A DNA stretch of 64,000 nt, from the NCBI GenBank assembly GCA_029961685.1, contig JARWKL010000014.1:25579137-25643136 (forward strand), given 5' to 3'. This DNA is from Aristolochia californica. Taxonomy: Eukaryota > Streptophyta > Magnoliopsida > Piperales > Aristolochiaceae. Every line of letters starts with the position of its first letter. Position 1 is the first letter of the stretch. Both the position numbers and the translations under genes were made by a program. Shown in pieces: positions 25,070-37,356 of this stretch. The notes beneath the pieces are model-generated. The model did no database searches and was not told where the DNA came from. It was given only the letters and a program-made list of their open reading frames with translations.

Positions 25070-28000
25070 TTATAACATTAAGATAAACAGTACAATGCAG
25101 CTGCTCCACAGCAGGAGAGGCCAACCAGAACTCGTCCTAGTACATACTTTGTCACTGGAAAATTTCAGCATTCTCAATACACTCACCACTACATCCAAAC
25201 ACAACTTCGCCGCTGCAAAAACCCCAAAAACAAAACTCACAAAAATCACAGCAAGACCCTTATTCTCCCTATTTGCCTCATCTTGCTGAGCTTTTTCCAA
25301 CTCCAACCTAAAAAAAATATATTTCAAAGAAAAAGAACTGTGGTCAGCTATCTCCAAGAACATCCAGTATAATGTGAATGAAACCTTCGGATGCAAGTAA
25401 TATAATATGGTTTATATTAATTCGTCATGTCAAATTCATATAGCCCAGCTTTAGTCATGAGGAATTTAAAGAAGTATTATTGGTCCAACCAACCACTAGC
25501 TATGCACTATGGTCCCAGGACCAAAGCATTTTAGAAAATAGTCTGAGATCTGCAATGAGAGAACTACAACATACTTCACATGTTTCGCAATGACATCAAC
25601 TCAAATATGAAAAAAGCTGCAAAAACAGAGCTCCGACTGACATTAGCATGAAACTAAGCATTACTGGCAGCCCACCAATGGCACATGATTATCCCACATC
25701 TACCAGGACACCTGATGATACAAAATAAATCTTTAGTTTTATGATAGAAGAGGCATATAGGCTGTCCGCCAACTGCCTCCGCAATCCCTTCAAACTACAA
25801 TATCATAGTTTCAAGGCCGAGTTTCTCATGATAAACTTATGATCTTGTTACGAAATGGGCTGCCTAACGGTGGGAACTACTATTGGAGGACCAATTCAAG
25901 GCATGGAAAGATCACGGCACATTTCTCCAAATCCTAAGAACTTCAACCTACTGTCATAAAACTGATAATGGAGAAAGTGCAGCTCTAATTTGAGGAAATA
26001 CTAAGTTTCGTCTGCTTTGCATAACAAATGTCAGACTTCCTTTCCAAATAGAAAATACATATATCCAGAATTCTCTGTTTTGCAACTAAAAGATTTTTGA
26101 ACAACGTGTATGAATGCCATCAATAGTCAATCAAAGAAGTATTTATGAACAGCCAAAAAAGTCTAAACAGAGAGATATAAATTCTTAAAAAAAAACAGAT
26201 GTTAGCTTAAAGACTTCACCATAGAATAAATCTATACAGTTGATAAAAGCAAAAGAGTACAAGGTCAAGACAAATTCAGACCTCAGAAGTGTATTATCTC
26301 TCAGCAAATTATCCAACTGTGAGGAAACAAGAGATTTCCACAAGATAAGCTCTTCAAAGTCCTTTGCCTGAAAAAAATAAATATAAAATAAAAGTCAAAA
26401 TGTCTAAAAGAATAAAGAAAAAAAATAAAAATCTTCACACAAGAACTCATGTAAATGAATGCACATACTCAAACACAAGAAAGGACAAGGACACAGGAGC
26501 ACAAGACAGTTACACACCAGAATGACCTTACTGTCAGTAAGACTCTTAATCTGCAGTCTCAATTGCTCCAAAAGTAAGTCCTTGTTAGCAATCTCATCAT
26601 CAAAATCTTTGAAAATATCACCATATCTAGAATTCAATTCCTCCAGATATCTCTCCAAAACAGAGAAGTTCAGGTCAAGTGCCCGTACTTTCTGCATTAG
26701 AATCGTAAGAACACTTTCTCTTTCTCCTGGCATCCTAGCAACTTGCTGAGGCCGTACTTCTACATTTGGATCAGGGAAACTATTTTTAGGAGATTCACCT
26801 TTGGTATTAAGGCTTTCAGGAGCAGAATCATATTCTATCTCAGAAAGAAGCCTCTGACAAAGATCACTCCCATCAGCAGGCTCAAGCTGCAGTGACGTGG
26901 GCACTGACTCAGTAGCTATATCCTCAGGTTCAACCCGGTTATCCGGAACTGAGATCAAATCTTCCAGCATCCGCTCAACAGCATCCACGCCATAGATTTC
27001 TAGCACACTTAATGTACAATAGAATTCTGAACCATAGTGGCTAAGCAGATTCAATTTTATATAGCGGGCCCATTTTGGTTCTGGAAGTGTAAATCTCTGT
27101 GCATGCTTCACATTACCAGCTGTGAAATTCCCAAGTTTGACCCAATTGTCTGTTGGATAAATCAAACTGATTAAAAGCTCAAACTCTTTAAAGTTGGATG
27201 AATAGTGCTCAAAATTTGCTATTTCTATAGTATCTACTAAGGTTTCTTCAGAAAGCTCTACAGCCACAAATTTCTCTTCTGCCGAACATGGATTCCGAAG
27301 GTATTTGTCCTCATCTTTGTCTAAGATGTTTGAGGCACCTTTTGCTTCCTTGTTGAAAGCCAGAACCTTTGCTCCCTTGGCAGCAGAGGCGTAATTATAC
27401 TCTTTTCCACCAGGCTCCATTCTGTGAATGATACTGCCAGACTGGCCACCTGTAGATTTACCCTTTTGATTAACTGCTCTGCTCTTGAACTCATCTAGAC
27501 CAGGAGGAGATATGCGACCCAAACGTTCATTTTTTGGAGTTTCCTTTTCTGGTTTTATCGCATGAACCAATGTATCATCAACTTCCAAAGGTTTATCTAA
27601 GTTTAACAATAAATTCATTCTGTTTTCTTGATCAGATCCAAATCCAGTTCTTCTACCTGCAGCATCATCACTATCTTGAGAGTAGGAGTTTGAATCCAAT
27701 CCCATGGGATAAAACTCAGCTGTCTCATTGGGTGCTTCAACTGGCTCGGCCTCAGCTTCATGCCAAATTGACTCATTCGCCAAAACACCTACAAACCCAA
27801 AACCAAGGAAAGATCAGCCATCAACCCCATCGAATAAAATGGAAAAAAAGAAAATATATTCTAAAAAAGAGACCAACAAAGAGAAATGTTATCGTAACGA
27901 AATGAAAAAATGCAATCCAAAATTACCAAGTGCATCTCAAGCCTAACATTTCATTTACAAAAGGTCAAGAGTTCAAAATTCTTCAATTGGTAAAGCAATC

Positions 28001-28249
28001 ATCAGTACATGGGAAATGACACCAAAGCCTACTAGACAACCAGAGAAGAAAAATCAAGGAAGAAAGAAATCTGGATATCAAGGAAGACAAAGAATAAGAA
28101 GATAAAAGTGTACCTGAGAAGCTATCACCATAGCCAATCTGCAAGCTAAGGAGAAAGACGAGCAACCACATGGCAATAACTAGGGTTACTTTATGCAGGT
28201 GTTTCTCTCTAGATCTAGCATTATTCACAGCTCTCTCTGCATAGCTCAT
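25070..28249 (-). CDS. SUN3/SUN4: mid-SUN domain protein (SUN3/SUN4-type), 576 aa
   Basis: Four coding exons on the minus strand: 28249-28114, 27788-26518, 26367-26282 and 25307-25070, all GT-AG and in frame. The N-terminal segment [21 protein letters not shown] (about 21-41) is a membrane anchor. An acidic/polar region follows. The central SUN domain spans about 175-313 and includes [49 protein letters not shown] and [15 protein letters not shown]. After a coiled coil there are two C-terminal hydrophobic helices (about 515-537 and 559-576). This is the layout of plant mid-SUN proteins of the nuclear envelope/ER, which bind KASH-type partners; these roles are family knowledge. Length is normal for the family. 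SUN3 versus SUN4 cannot be decided here. Confidence 0.93.
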
Positions 28250-29250
28250 AAATCCAATCTGCAGCGGTGGAGCAAAGAGAAAAAAGAATTTAATTCAGTT
28301 TGTGATGTTAATCCTTGTTTTTTCTAAAATCAAAGAAGAGAACAGTATCTCTTGTGGAAGTAAAGTCTGTAGACCAACCAAATTCGAATTTGATTAGATC
28401 AGACTTCTCTATCAAGAGGGCATACATCCATCTTTATGTATAAGCAGCACACATTTATTTGAAAGTAAAGAGCTTCTTACCAAAGTAAAACTAAAGTGAT
28501 ACTTATAAAATCAATTTTGTTTCTTATTTTGCCACAAAGCAGTAACTATTTCTCTGGTTACCGTCCAAAGTCATCTCTATTTGAAATACAGAGAAAGATG
28601 GCAATAGTAAGGAGGCAAGGGTTTTCTAATTGTACATAATTCAGAATCCTAATAAATGAAATTTTAGTGAAACTGAACAATTTCAATTGACTCTATTAAT
28701 ATTATATTATGTATCACCCTCGATTCTCAATAGGAAGCTCTAGATCCCTTCTCAAACCCAAAAGAAACAGATAAATCTTCAAGTAATCCTATTCGTCTTA
28801 GATCTCCAAAAGAAATAGCATATTCAGTTTATGTGTCTCCCTCTTTCCGATTTTAAAACATGACAAATCGAAGAGACAGTTGAATCCATGGAACTGTAAA
28901 CTAAGAAACTCCAGGCCAAGGTAGCCGAGGCAGTTGAGCAGATCTCAGAAAATCAACAGTGATATTTGTAGATTGAAATATGAGAAGATAGCCGAAGATC
29001 CGATTGGCTTCACAAGACGCAAATGTCAAATTTCAAAACAATGAGAACATCGCATAAGAAATCAAAAAACCAATTTTAAATATGAATAGATCACCTGTTT
29101 CTGTCCATCTATTCGACAAATTTACGATCAAAGTGAGGAATTGCCTGCGGTTCAGATGAAGAAAACTGACTCACAAACACGTAAGTAAGGCTATTTTTCC
29201 GCGCTTGTGCTGTCCATCTCCATTTTATATTCATTTCTCTTCTTTAACGA
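28250..29250 (-). other. 5' UTR with probable leader intron of the SUN gene
   Basis: A CTGCAG acceptor lies about 12 nt upstream of the ATG (28262), and a CAG/GTGATC donor context is present near 29092 on the minus strand. The intervening approximately 830 bp is AT-rich and non-coding. The first exon would lie about 29092-29250. This is inference from splice signals only. Confidence 0.45.
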
Positions 29251-29370
29251 ATTCGGTGCCCTTTTTTTTTCCTTGCCTCGCCGACTGACCGAGAGATGAT
29301 AAATTTTCGATTTTTGACACTTTCCTTTTTAAATTTTTTTACTTGTATAAGTAGTAAGTAAACTGTCTCG

Positions 29371-30387
29371 ACTTTTTACCAGATCTGGTGAAAAGTACAG
29401 GAACTCTGGCCTCGATCTGCCCTTTCAGAGACTCTCAAAACTTTGAAAAGCCGAAAGCCAAAATCTAAAACTGGCTTTTTCGAAAACAGCAATGGAGGAC
29501 AGCCGTTTTCCACAAGAAGAAACAGTGCTGTGAAAGCAAACAGCAGTAGGATAGTAATGGCCAAAAAAACCCAAGAAACCTCGTATTCGTGTCAGAATGA
29601 CCAGAGTCTTCGTATCTCTCGCACTTTTCTAACTTCAAAGTTCTTCAATGCCATGCAAACCCCTTCAACCATCCGCTATGCAGAAGGGCCAAAAAATCAC
29701 TCCCAAATGAAGAACTGCTGAGAACTCTCCCTGCTTCCAATTCAAGGACAAAGGAATAAACAATGAATTATGTGCACACAGCTCACGAGCAATCCAAGAT
29801 GATTTGCTGCGGCTAGAAGGTCCTGCGCTACATGAATCCACGCAACAGGATAAGCTTTTGGGGATCACAGAAGACACTAACCAAACCAATTTGGAAATGG
29901 GAATGGCGACAATTCTGAAGAAAACAAAGAAACTGAGGTAATAAGGTTTTGCGGAACGAGGAACTCGATAAGCACGAAATAGGATTCACTAGCAGAGGGA
30001 ATTCGAAAGCTTCGGGTTAGATGAAAGAGATTGAATTCTTCTGTCGCCCACCAGTTCAACTGAAATTTGCAGAAGACTGCCAACACCCAGGATGTTAAAA
30101 AGCTTCGTCACAGCTCATGGCTCCAATGGAAGTGTGACGTGGAGGAAGTGACAGGAGCCGTCGATCACTTCACCGAATTTTCCGTCCACGTCACCCGGAC
30201 AGGTCAATGGGTCCAAATCGGATTTAAAATTGGCTGAAATGATGTAAGCATGTTACATTGTAATATTACGTACTTATGCCCTTTAGATCTCCAAATTCCA
30301 CTAGTTAAGTCAAAACCTAAATAAAAAATGGTATCCAAGAACAATTTGATTTTAAAGGAAAAACCTAGTTATGATAATTGAATTTTA
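29371..30387. other. moderate-GC stretch, no gene recognised
   Basis: Base composition is less AT-rich than the transposon regions. ACGT-core boxes occur at about 30133 (GTGACGTGG) and 30189 (CCACGTCACC). A 62-codon minus-strand frame (29564-29376) begins with a hydrophobic run (ITILLLFAFTALFLLV), but no family is recognised and neighbouring frames are full of stops. It may be a promoter or non-coding transcript region of the SUN gene, or a gene fragment. Confidence 0.3.
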
Positions 30388-30467
30388 GCCATATCATTTT
30401 CACTTATTGCATGGACCATAATAAGGTGCCATATCATTTTCACTTATTGCATGGACCATAATAAGGT
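30388..30467. repeat. perfect 40-bp tandem duplication
   Basis: GCCATATCATTTTCACTTAT...ATAAGGT occurs twice head to tail (30388-30427, 30428-30467) with no differences seen, suggesting a recent slip or repair event. Confidence 0.95.
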
Positions 30468-30479
30468 ATTCTGCTTCTT

Positions 30480-31100
30480 CATTTGATTAGGCTATGACCG
30501 ACTATTTTTTACTCTACCCGATGACTAGTGCAATACATGGAAGTGATTTTTTTGTCATTCGGTGATTCTGTCCCGTTTGTATTGGCTAATCATTCTATGT
30601 TGATGTGTCCATGATTTTTGTATAAAAATCCTTGTCCAAAAATCCTTTTTAGGTATCTTATAATTATTTCTGAGACCCGCCGATGTAATATTCGAGGATG
30701 ATGCATGAGTCGACTAATAATGCTTACTATAGAAGAGATATTTGGCTGAGTTACAGTAAGAACGGCTCTCTGAAGATACATTCCCTTCTTCCATGTGTAA
30801 CTTGGCATTTGGATCCATAGGTGAATCGAAAGGTTTACGACCAAACATATTTGTTTCTTCAAATAGGTTTAATACATATTTTCTTTGTGATAAGATTGTC
30901 ATGCTTTGATCACATAACCACTATACCCAAGAAATATTTGAATAATCATAAATCCTTAATCTTTGGAATATCTTGCTCAGTTCATCCTTAGGTTTTTTTA
31001 TCCTACTTTTATCGCCAACTATCGTGATAATATCATCCACGTAGACCCCTATAAGTATTATGCCAAACTAGTATGTTTGACACACACAAAGTGGACAATT
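30480..31100 (-). mobile_element. Ty1-copia RT/RNase H relic upstream of RABD1
   Basis: The minus strand gives YVDD (31032-31043, in VYVDDIITI), ILSQRKYVLNLFEETNMFG, FDSPMDPNAKLHMEEG and SRLMHHPRILHRRVSEIIIR, and the fragment stops after NHGHINIE. The frame is broken and no LTRs were found. Its RT end lies about 210 bp from the RABD1 start codon. Confidence 0.8.
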
Positions 31101-31263
31101 TCACATATTAATCCTGCCCGAAATGTAGACGTTGTTCTTGAAACAGTGAAGGGTATTTGTGTCATTCCCGTCGTCGGAGGAAAGCAATCTTTAAAATAAA
31201 GGTGGGAGGGCTTTTAGACACCTGAAAGCGCTGCTTTTTCCCCCCCAATTCCAAAATCCCTCC

Positions 31264-31272
31264 AAACCCTAA
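31264..31272 (+). promoter_or_regulatory. telo-box in RABD1 5' region
   Basis: AAACCCTAA lies 42 bp before the ATG. This is the plant telo-box found in many promoters and leaders of growth-related genes. Function here is inference. Confidence 0.4.
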
Positions 31273-31313
31273 CGAGCTAGAAATTTACTCTATTTTGTTG
31301 AGAATCACATAAT

Positions 31314-34300
31314 ATGAGCAACGACTAGTATGAATCTGTTCGATATCCTTTATTTTTTTCTTTCGATGTTTTTGTTTCTGGAAAATTTTCGAAGCATTTC
31401 ACGCATGTTTCCATTGTTTTCTTCCACAGCGATTATCTTTTCAAGCTGCTACTGATCGGGGACTCCTCTGTTGGAAAATCTTGTTTGCTTCTGAGATTTG
31501 CTGTAACTATACCTTTTCTCTACTTCTTTCTTTTAGTGCTCGAATTTGAACGTCCAGTATTTGAGCTTTTAACAGTTGATTCTCATTTTTTTCTTCTTCT
31601 TTTAAGGATGACTCGTATGTTGACAGCTACATTAGTACGATCGGGGTCGATTTCGTGAGTGACTCTTCCTGCTTAGAGTTTGTTGATGTTAATCGTTTTC
31701 TGTTTGTTATCTTGTTATTTTATTTTCATAACTCACTTTTAGTTTTTCGAATTTCAGAAAATTAGAACTGTAGAGCTGGATGGGAAGACTATAAAGCTGC
31801 AGATTGTGAGTAACCTTGGAGGTTCACTTAACTACTTCACTGTTCATAGTAATGAGATGAAGATTCATTATGTTTTTTTTTTTTTTTTTAGTGCGACTTT
31901 CAATTGGTTATCAGATGGTTTGTTTGTTCATTATATAATTCTCTTCGTTTCTCTGTTGAAGACAATCTTGAAGAATAGGAAACTTAAGGATCTGCTAAGA
32001 TGGTCGGGAAGAAAATCTTGTAGAATAGGAAAGTAAATATTTTGTTAAGATGGTAGGATTTGATTCGGACCTCATTTTAAGCATAATCCATATCAGAAAA
32101 TACAGTTTTCTTTGCATATAACCATGGAATTATCCTCATGCAAATTTTTAAAATTTATTTATTTTATAAATTTCTGTAAGCTAAATCTGGTCCAAAGTTT
32201 TATTGGTTTTTGGTTTTTAAGGTTGAACACTAATTTTACTTCAGCAATGTTTTTCCTAAGGTTATAAAGTGATGATGGTTTAGCCCCTGGCCAGTCGTGG
32301 TATTTATTTCCTGATGTCCGGTCAAACAACAGCATATACTGGCTAGAAAATAGTGTTTATGGGACCTGGAAATTTTAGTCTTTTTCCACTATGTACGGAT
32401 GGGTGCCCTTCCATACTTCATTGGTTGAATTTGCAATGTCTGTGGTTACCAAAAGAAAACCCAAACTAAAAATTTATTTGCATCAGAAAATGTTTCTGCC
32501 CGTACTGAGCAAGGAAACTGGAAAAACTATTCCAATTGTGTACTGCCTGTTTGAGAGAGTTGAAATGTCTTGTACGAATTTTTTTATCATGATGCTCTAC
32601 TACAAGATCTACACTAGTTACTGATTTCCTTTTTTGGCTTTTTTCATGTGATAGTGGGATACTGCCGGACAGGAACGGTTTAGGACTATAACCAGCAGTT
32701 ATTACAGAGGGGCGCATGGAATCATTGTAAGACATTTCCTAAACATGTCATTACAGTTTGGCCTCCTTTTTCGCATAGTGCTTGGTAGGGCCTTTCTCAA
32801 ACATTTCATTAAAGTTTGGCCTTCTTCTCTTATTGTGTGTATCAGAAATCTGCCTCTGTGAATGCAATATTTTATCCAATAAAAATGTATGCTCTATTCC
32901 TCGAATATCTGGTTCTGAACTTCTTGTTGCAACTATGTTGGACGTTTGGATCATTGGCCTTTTTTTCTTTGAGGTTGGGGAGGATGTTAGTCGAAGTTTG
33001 GGATCAAGTCACTGGTGTTTGGGGTGTAATATATGTGTGTACTCAGCATTCTTTAAAGAAAAACAATTTGTAAAATAGGCTTTTTAAATATTTTAGTTGT
33101 GTTTCCAAACCATTGATGTTATGGGTAGACCAATATAATAATATTGTTTTGTGCACCAAACATGAGACCGGGATTGCATCTACTCTCTGACATTGATATT
33201 CTAGAGTTTCTGATTTGGTTTGCACATCTGTTTGCACAACAATCTCTTCCTTTACCATCTGTCTCATGAGTGGTCTTGATTGAGCTTTTCCAGTGTTTTG
33301 GATGATGGGGAACGACCACAGTATGGCATTCTTCCATTTATTCATTCTTTTTTACAACTTAATATCATCTTCATTTATAAAATGCAGTTGATCATGTGAA
33401 TCCTTTGTCCTTATTTTGTTGTTTCCAAATGTATTTTCATGTTCGTTGCATGCAAAATGTGAGTTACTATGCTGTAACTTGCATGTCTGAAAGTTTTCTT
33501 CCACACCAAATTGCTAATGCTAGATGGTGCCAGATTGTTTACGATGTAACTGAGAGGGAGAGCTTCAACAATGTGAAGCAGTGGCTGAGTGAAATTGACA
33601 GATATGCCAGTGACAGTGTATGCAAGCTTCTTGTCGGAAACAAGTGTGATTTGGTTGAAAAAAAAGTAGTGGACACACAAACTGCACAGGTAAAAAAAAT
33701 CCTCCTAAAGTTTTTTCTTTTTTCTGTTTTAATCCTCCCATTCTTCTTGCCTAAATGATAAATCACTTCCATTCATTGTTAGTGTTGTTGAAGGAAATGA
33801 AAACCTTTCGGACAGCACATTCTTCTTGCCTTAATGATAAATCACTTCCATTCATTGTTAGTGTTGCTGAAGGAAATGAAAACCTTTCGGACAGCACATC
33901 TGTCATTTACATGAGTATCTTCTCTATTTATGAGGTGTTTGGCTGATTTGTTGCAATATAATTGTAGGCATTTGCGGATGAGCTTGGGATTCCTTTCCTT
34001 GAAACAAGTGCAAAAGATTCAATCAATGTTGAAGAAACCTTCTTAACCATGGTTGGGGAAATCAAGAAAAGGTACTAGTCGAACTTGCAGTTTTTTAGAT
34101 CTCATATTACATTTGCTTTCTGTGAGTTAATTTCGTGTTGGTATTCTGATGGATGGATGTTCAGTACAAATTTACTCTCCAGAGTGATCATGTGAACTCG
34201 CTGTACTGGGTTTTCATTTGACGACTTTGTTAATCCATTTTCTATGGTTATGTTTTTCTGCTATAGGGTATATGTGACCTAAGTTGAGATTTGTTTTTTA

Positions 34301-34401
34301 TTTGCAGATTGGGAACCCTGCCTAGCGCAAGCAGAAAACCGGCCAACACAGTGCAGATGAAGGGGCAGGCAATCCAGCAGAACAGCAGCTGCTGTGGTTA
34401 G
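31314..34401 (+). CDS. RABD1: Rab GTPase RABD1 (Rab1 class), 202 aa, eight exons
   Basis: Coding exons are 31314-31327, 31430-31502, 31607-31654, 31758-31805, 32655-32726, 33534-33689, 33968-34071 and 34308-34401, all GT-AG and in frame; the first codes only MSND plus two bases. G1 is GDSSVGKS (15-22), the switch I effector region is STIGVDF (39-45, Thr40), G3 is WDTAGQE (62-68), G4 is NKCD (121-124) and G5 is ETSAK (149-153). The C-terminal CCG (200-202) is the geranylgeranylation site. [20 protein letters not shown]-like [20 protein letters not shown] and [12 protein letters not shown] match the RABD1 branch rather than RABD2. Rab1-class proteins act in ER-to-Golgi traffic (family knowledge). 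All catalytic motifs are intact and the gene appears functional. Confidence 0.95.
33740..33897 (+). repeat. 79-bp tandem duplication in RABD1 intron 6
   Basis: ATTCTTCTTGCC...TTTCGGACAGCAC is present twice (33740-33818, 33819-33897) with two or three substitutions. It lies wholly within the intron and leaves the splice sites untouched. Confidence 0.93.
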
Positions 34402-35720
34402 CCATTCTTACTTTAGCATACTGATGTGTTAATAACAACGTTAGACCAAGACAGCTGCTGTGCTTCTGTAGTGATGATCAAATGAACTCTTCGGTCTCGT
34501 GAATATCTACCGCTAGTCCCACTAAAGCATATGATGTGAAAAGGCTGAAGAAATCTCGCAAGTAGAAAACTCTTGGGAAGGAATTTTTCAGGCCAGTGTT
34601 GGAATGGAATGAAGTCTACTTTTCGAATGATTAGGAGAGACTCATTAGAATTTGTTCACCCAAATCTTCAAAAAACCAAGCCAGGCATGGCTAGAATAGA
34701 AAAGAACAAAACAAGGTACTACTAAGAAGACTGTTCAAATGAATATATGGATTCATCCAAAGGACCAGATGAGAGAAAAACCAGTACTCGAAATCATTTG
34801 ACCAAACATTTGAACAACCGTTTCGAAGAAATTGAATGATGGAAGAAAGAAAAAAGGTTGATTAAAGAAGATCAATCGTACGAGTCAAACTATGTTCAAA
34901 TGTTGTAACGTAGAAGGATGGAGTCAGATTTCGAGTTTTGATTTGGCCAAGATAGCTCTTCAAAAGGTGTATTTGAGCTATCTATGTTATTACCAGTTCA
35001 AGAAGAATATTCAATGTATTTTCTCAAAATTTTAATTGTGATTTCATAAAAAAATAAAAAAATAAACTTTAGTTCAATAGTTTAATTTTTGAACGTTGAG
35101 AACCCATCTATTTAGATTGTCTTCATCCAAAACGACTCTATATTGATTGCTAAGGAATTCACAAATTCTCCCATAGATCTTAAAGTTTTCAAATCAAATT
35201 TGGGATTTGAATAAAAGGTATTTTGAGAAGCTATCTCTCAAAGAGGTATGTATTTTGAGAAGCTCTTTCTCAGGGAGGTATGTATTTATTGCACTTTTAA
35301 TTTGAAATTGTATTGTTCATTCAAGCAAATGGATTTGAAGTGGCATTTGCATAGTTCAGATGATTTGGGGCTGAATTTTTAGATCCAAGTATCTACATGC
35401 ATGACCTTTGAAATCAATTGATTGCATATGGTCAATTAAATTTAAACTAGAGCTCTCTTATTTTGAAACCAAAATACTTTGTTCAGATTAAAACTTGTGG
35501 GGCTTGAATTATGAAATTATTATTTTATTAAGCAGCTTTATGTGTGTAACCCCAATTCAAGAAACCATTCTAAAATTTATTTCAAGCTTCAAAATATGGC
35601 ATCAAGTCAATTGGAGACTTATTGAGCTATTGTCACATAGATTGGGTACATAGGCTAGCTTGTGTATTTTATTTATTCTTGTAATTTCTAAATCAACCTA
35701 ATTGACAGGTATTATATGTG
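34402..35720 (+). other. RABD1 3' UTR and flank
   Basis: No other coding sequence was recognised. There is a short imperfect repeat at 35220-35285 (TTTTGAGAAGCT...GGAGGTATGTATT). The copia target site TGCAT follows at 35721. Confidence 0.4.
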
Positions 35721-35725
35721 TGCAT

Positions 35726-36075
35726 TGTTAAAGAAGATAACGATACTTTGTGTAATTTAGAGAGTGAGAGACATTGGGATTTAATTATGTTAAATATTTA
35801 AGTCTTTTTACTTCACTCGTGTAATAGGGTTTTATGCCCTCAAGTCTATAAATAAAGGTGTTAGGAGGAAGGCAAACATAATGTGCCCATAACCCTAGTT
35901 CTCTCTAATCTCTCTTGTTAGGAGGAAGGCAAACATAATGTGCCCATAACCCTAGTTCTCTCTAATCTCTCTTGCTCGATCTCTCTTTTCCTCTGTTTTG
36001 CCTTTTTCTCTTCTTCTTCCACCTTTTATCAACAAACTCATAAGTTTTCTAAACATGCAATTCTAGAATCTAACA
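35726..36075 (+). repeat. 5' LTR (350 bp) with internal 57-bp tandem duplication
   Basis: TGTTAAAGAAGAT to GAATCTAACA. The segment TTAGGAGGAAGGCAAACATA...CTCTCTTG occurs twice (35862-35918, 35919-35975); the 3' LTR has it once, explaining most of the length difference. Confidence 0.93.
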
Positions 36076-37284
36076 TGGTATTAGAGCACGGATTGTAGAG
36101 TTGTGAGTTAAAAACTGCTCAAAATAGTTTGAGAATGCAAGGAGGAAAAACTTGCTCCAATGTGTGAAGAAAATGTGGTGTTTTTGAAGAAAAAATGTAT
36201 TAGTTTTCACAAATTCCAGCACATAGTTGATTGTGCAAAAAAGTGTGTTCCGTCCACCCCTGATGGGTGAAGAATATGTATTATTTTTCACAAATTCCAG
36301 CACACTCTTCAGATAAGTGTGTTCCATACTTGAATAAATGTCTTAAACCCTCTGAATTCATGTTTTGATTGTGCAAAAAAAATAATTTAACACCAATATA
36401 TGCTTATGTAAAAAATAGAATTTATTATGCTCCAAAACATGGCTAAATTTTGTGTTTTAAGAAAGTTGCTTATGATGTTTTTGACTATGATTTTTAAGCC
36501 AAAAATTAAGTTTTTTTTTAAAAAAAATTGAATAAGTTTGGAAAATTTCAATTTCAAACTCGTTTTGATCAAAGTTGTATTAACTCTTCAAGTTGATGAA
36601 ACTCTAAGTTAGGGTTTGAAGGGTTTATGTAAAGGAATCATTGTTCACGTTCAATGATTAATTTAATCTCAAATATGGTGTGAATTCATTGTTAGAGTTA
36701 GGTGGTTCCGTCCACCCCTAATGGGTTAAGTACTTGGCTTTTACGCTCCCTAACAGGTTGGCCTTTTCGGGAGTATTGACTAGGCGTTTGACATGGTATC
36801 AGAGTTAGGTACCACGTTTCACGTTCGAATCTCGGCAGAAGCGGTAGGGAGTGTGAACGGTGGGTGTCAGAGTTAGGTGGTTCCGTCCACCCTTGATGGG
36901 TTAGGTACTTGGCTTTATGCTCCCTAATAGGTCGGTGATGTGAAATTTAATTACATTGGCTTTTATACCTCGCAAGTGTACGAATCGTTCATGTAATCTA
37001 GCAGGAAGCGAGGGTCATATCCACAAGGAGGACTGAATTTTGTGTATTCTTCAGTCAACTAGCCTAACCAAATATGATAAATTAATTTGAACTAAACACT
37101 AATTATATCATAAACTATTAAGCAATAATCTAATTAACTATTTGCACAACAGGAAACGTCAACTCTGGATTTTACCGTGATTCATGCCTCTCTTGAACGC
37201 CACGTTACCACGAATCTGGATTCTCAATCCTTGCGTCTAACCCCTCTCGGGTGTCTAGAGTTAATGATGTCAAAGTCCTAGGGA

Positions 37285-37356
37285 AGAGTAATTCTAGGAT
37301 GGGTGACCTCCTGGGAAGTACTCTTCCCAGGAGGTCACCCATCCTAGAATTACTCT
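37285..37356. repeat. perfect 5S palindrome, 34-bp arms, 4-nt loop
   Basis: Arms 37285-37318 and 37323-37356 are exact reverse complements (AGAGTAATTCTAGG...CTGGGAAG), separated by TACT. The sister LTR lacks the left arm, and the 32-nt length difference between the LTRs equals this insertion. Confidence 0.95.

Noticed and set aside
29376..29564. 62-codon minus-strand frame with hydrophobic start
   Set aside because: No homology, no conserved splice context, and surrounding frames are closed; insufficient to call a gene.
36794..36809. tRNA-like sequence TGGTATCAGAG
   Set aside because: This is the retroelement primer-binding site complementary to initiator tRNA-Met; no cloverleaf or second half is present. 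The same applies at 13605, 36076, 44589, 45234, 47105 and 63406.
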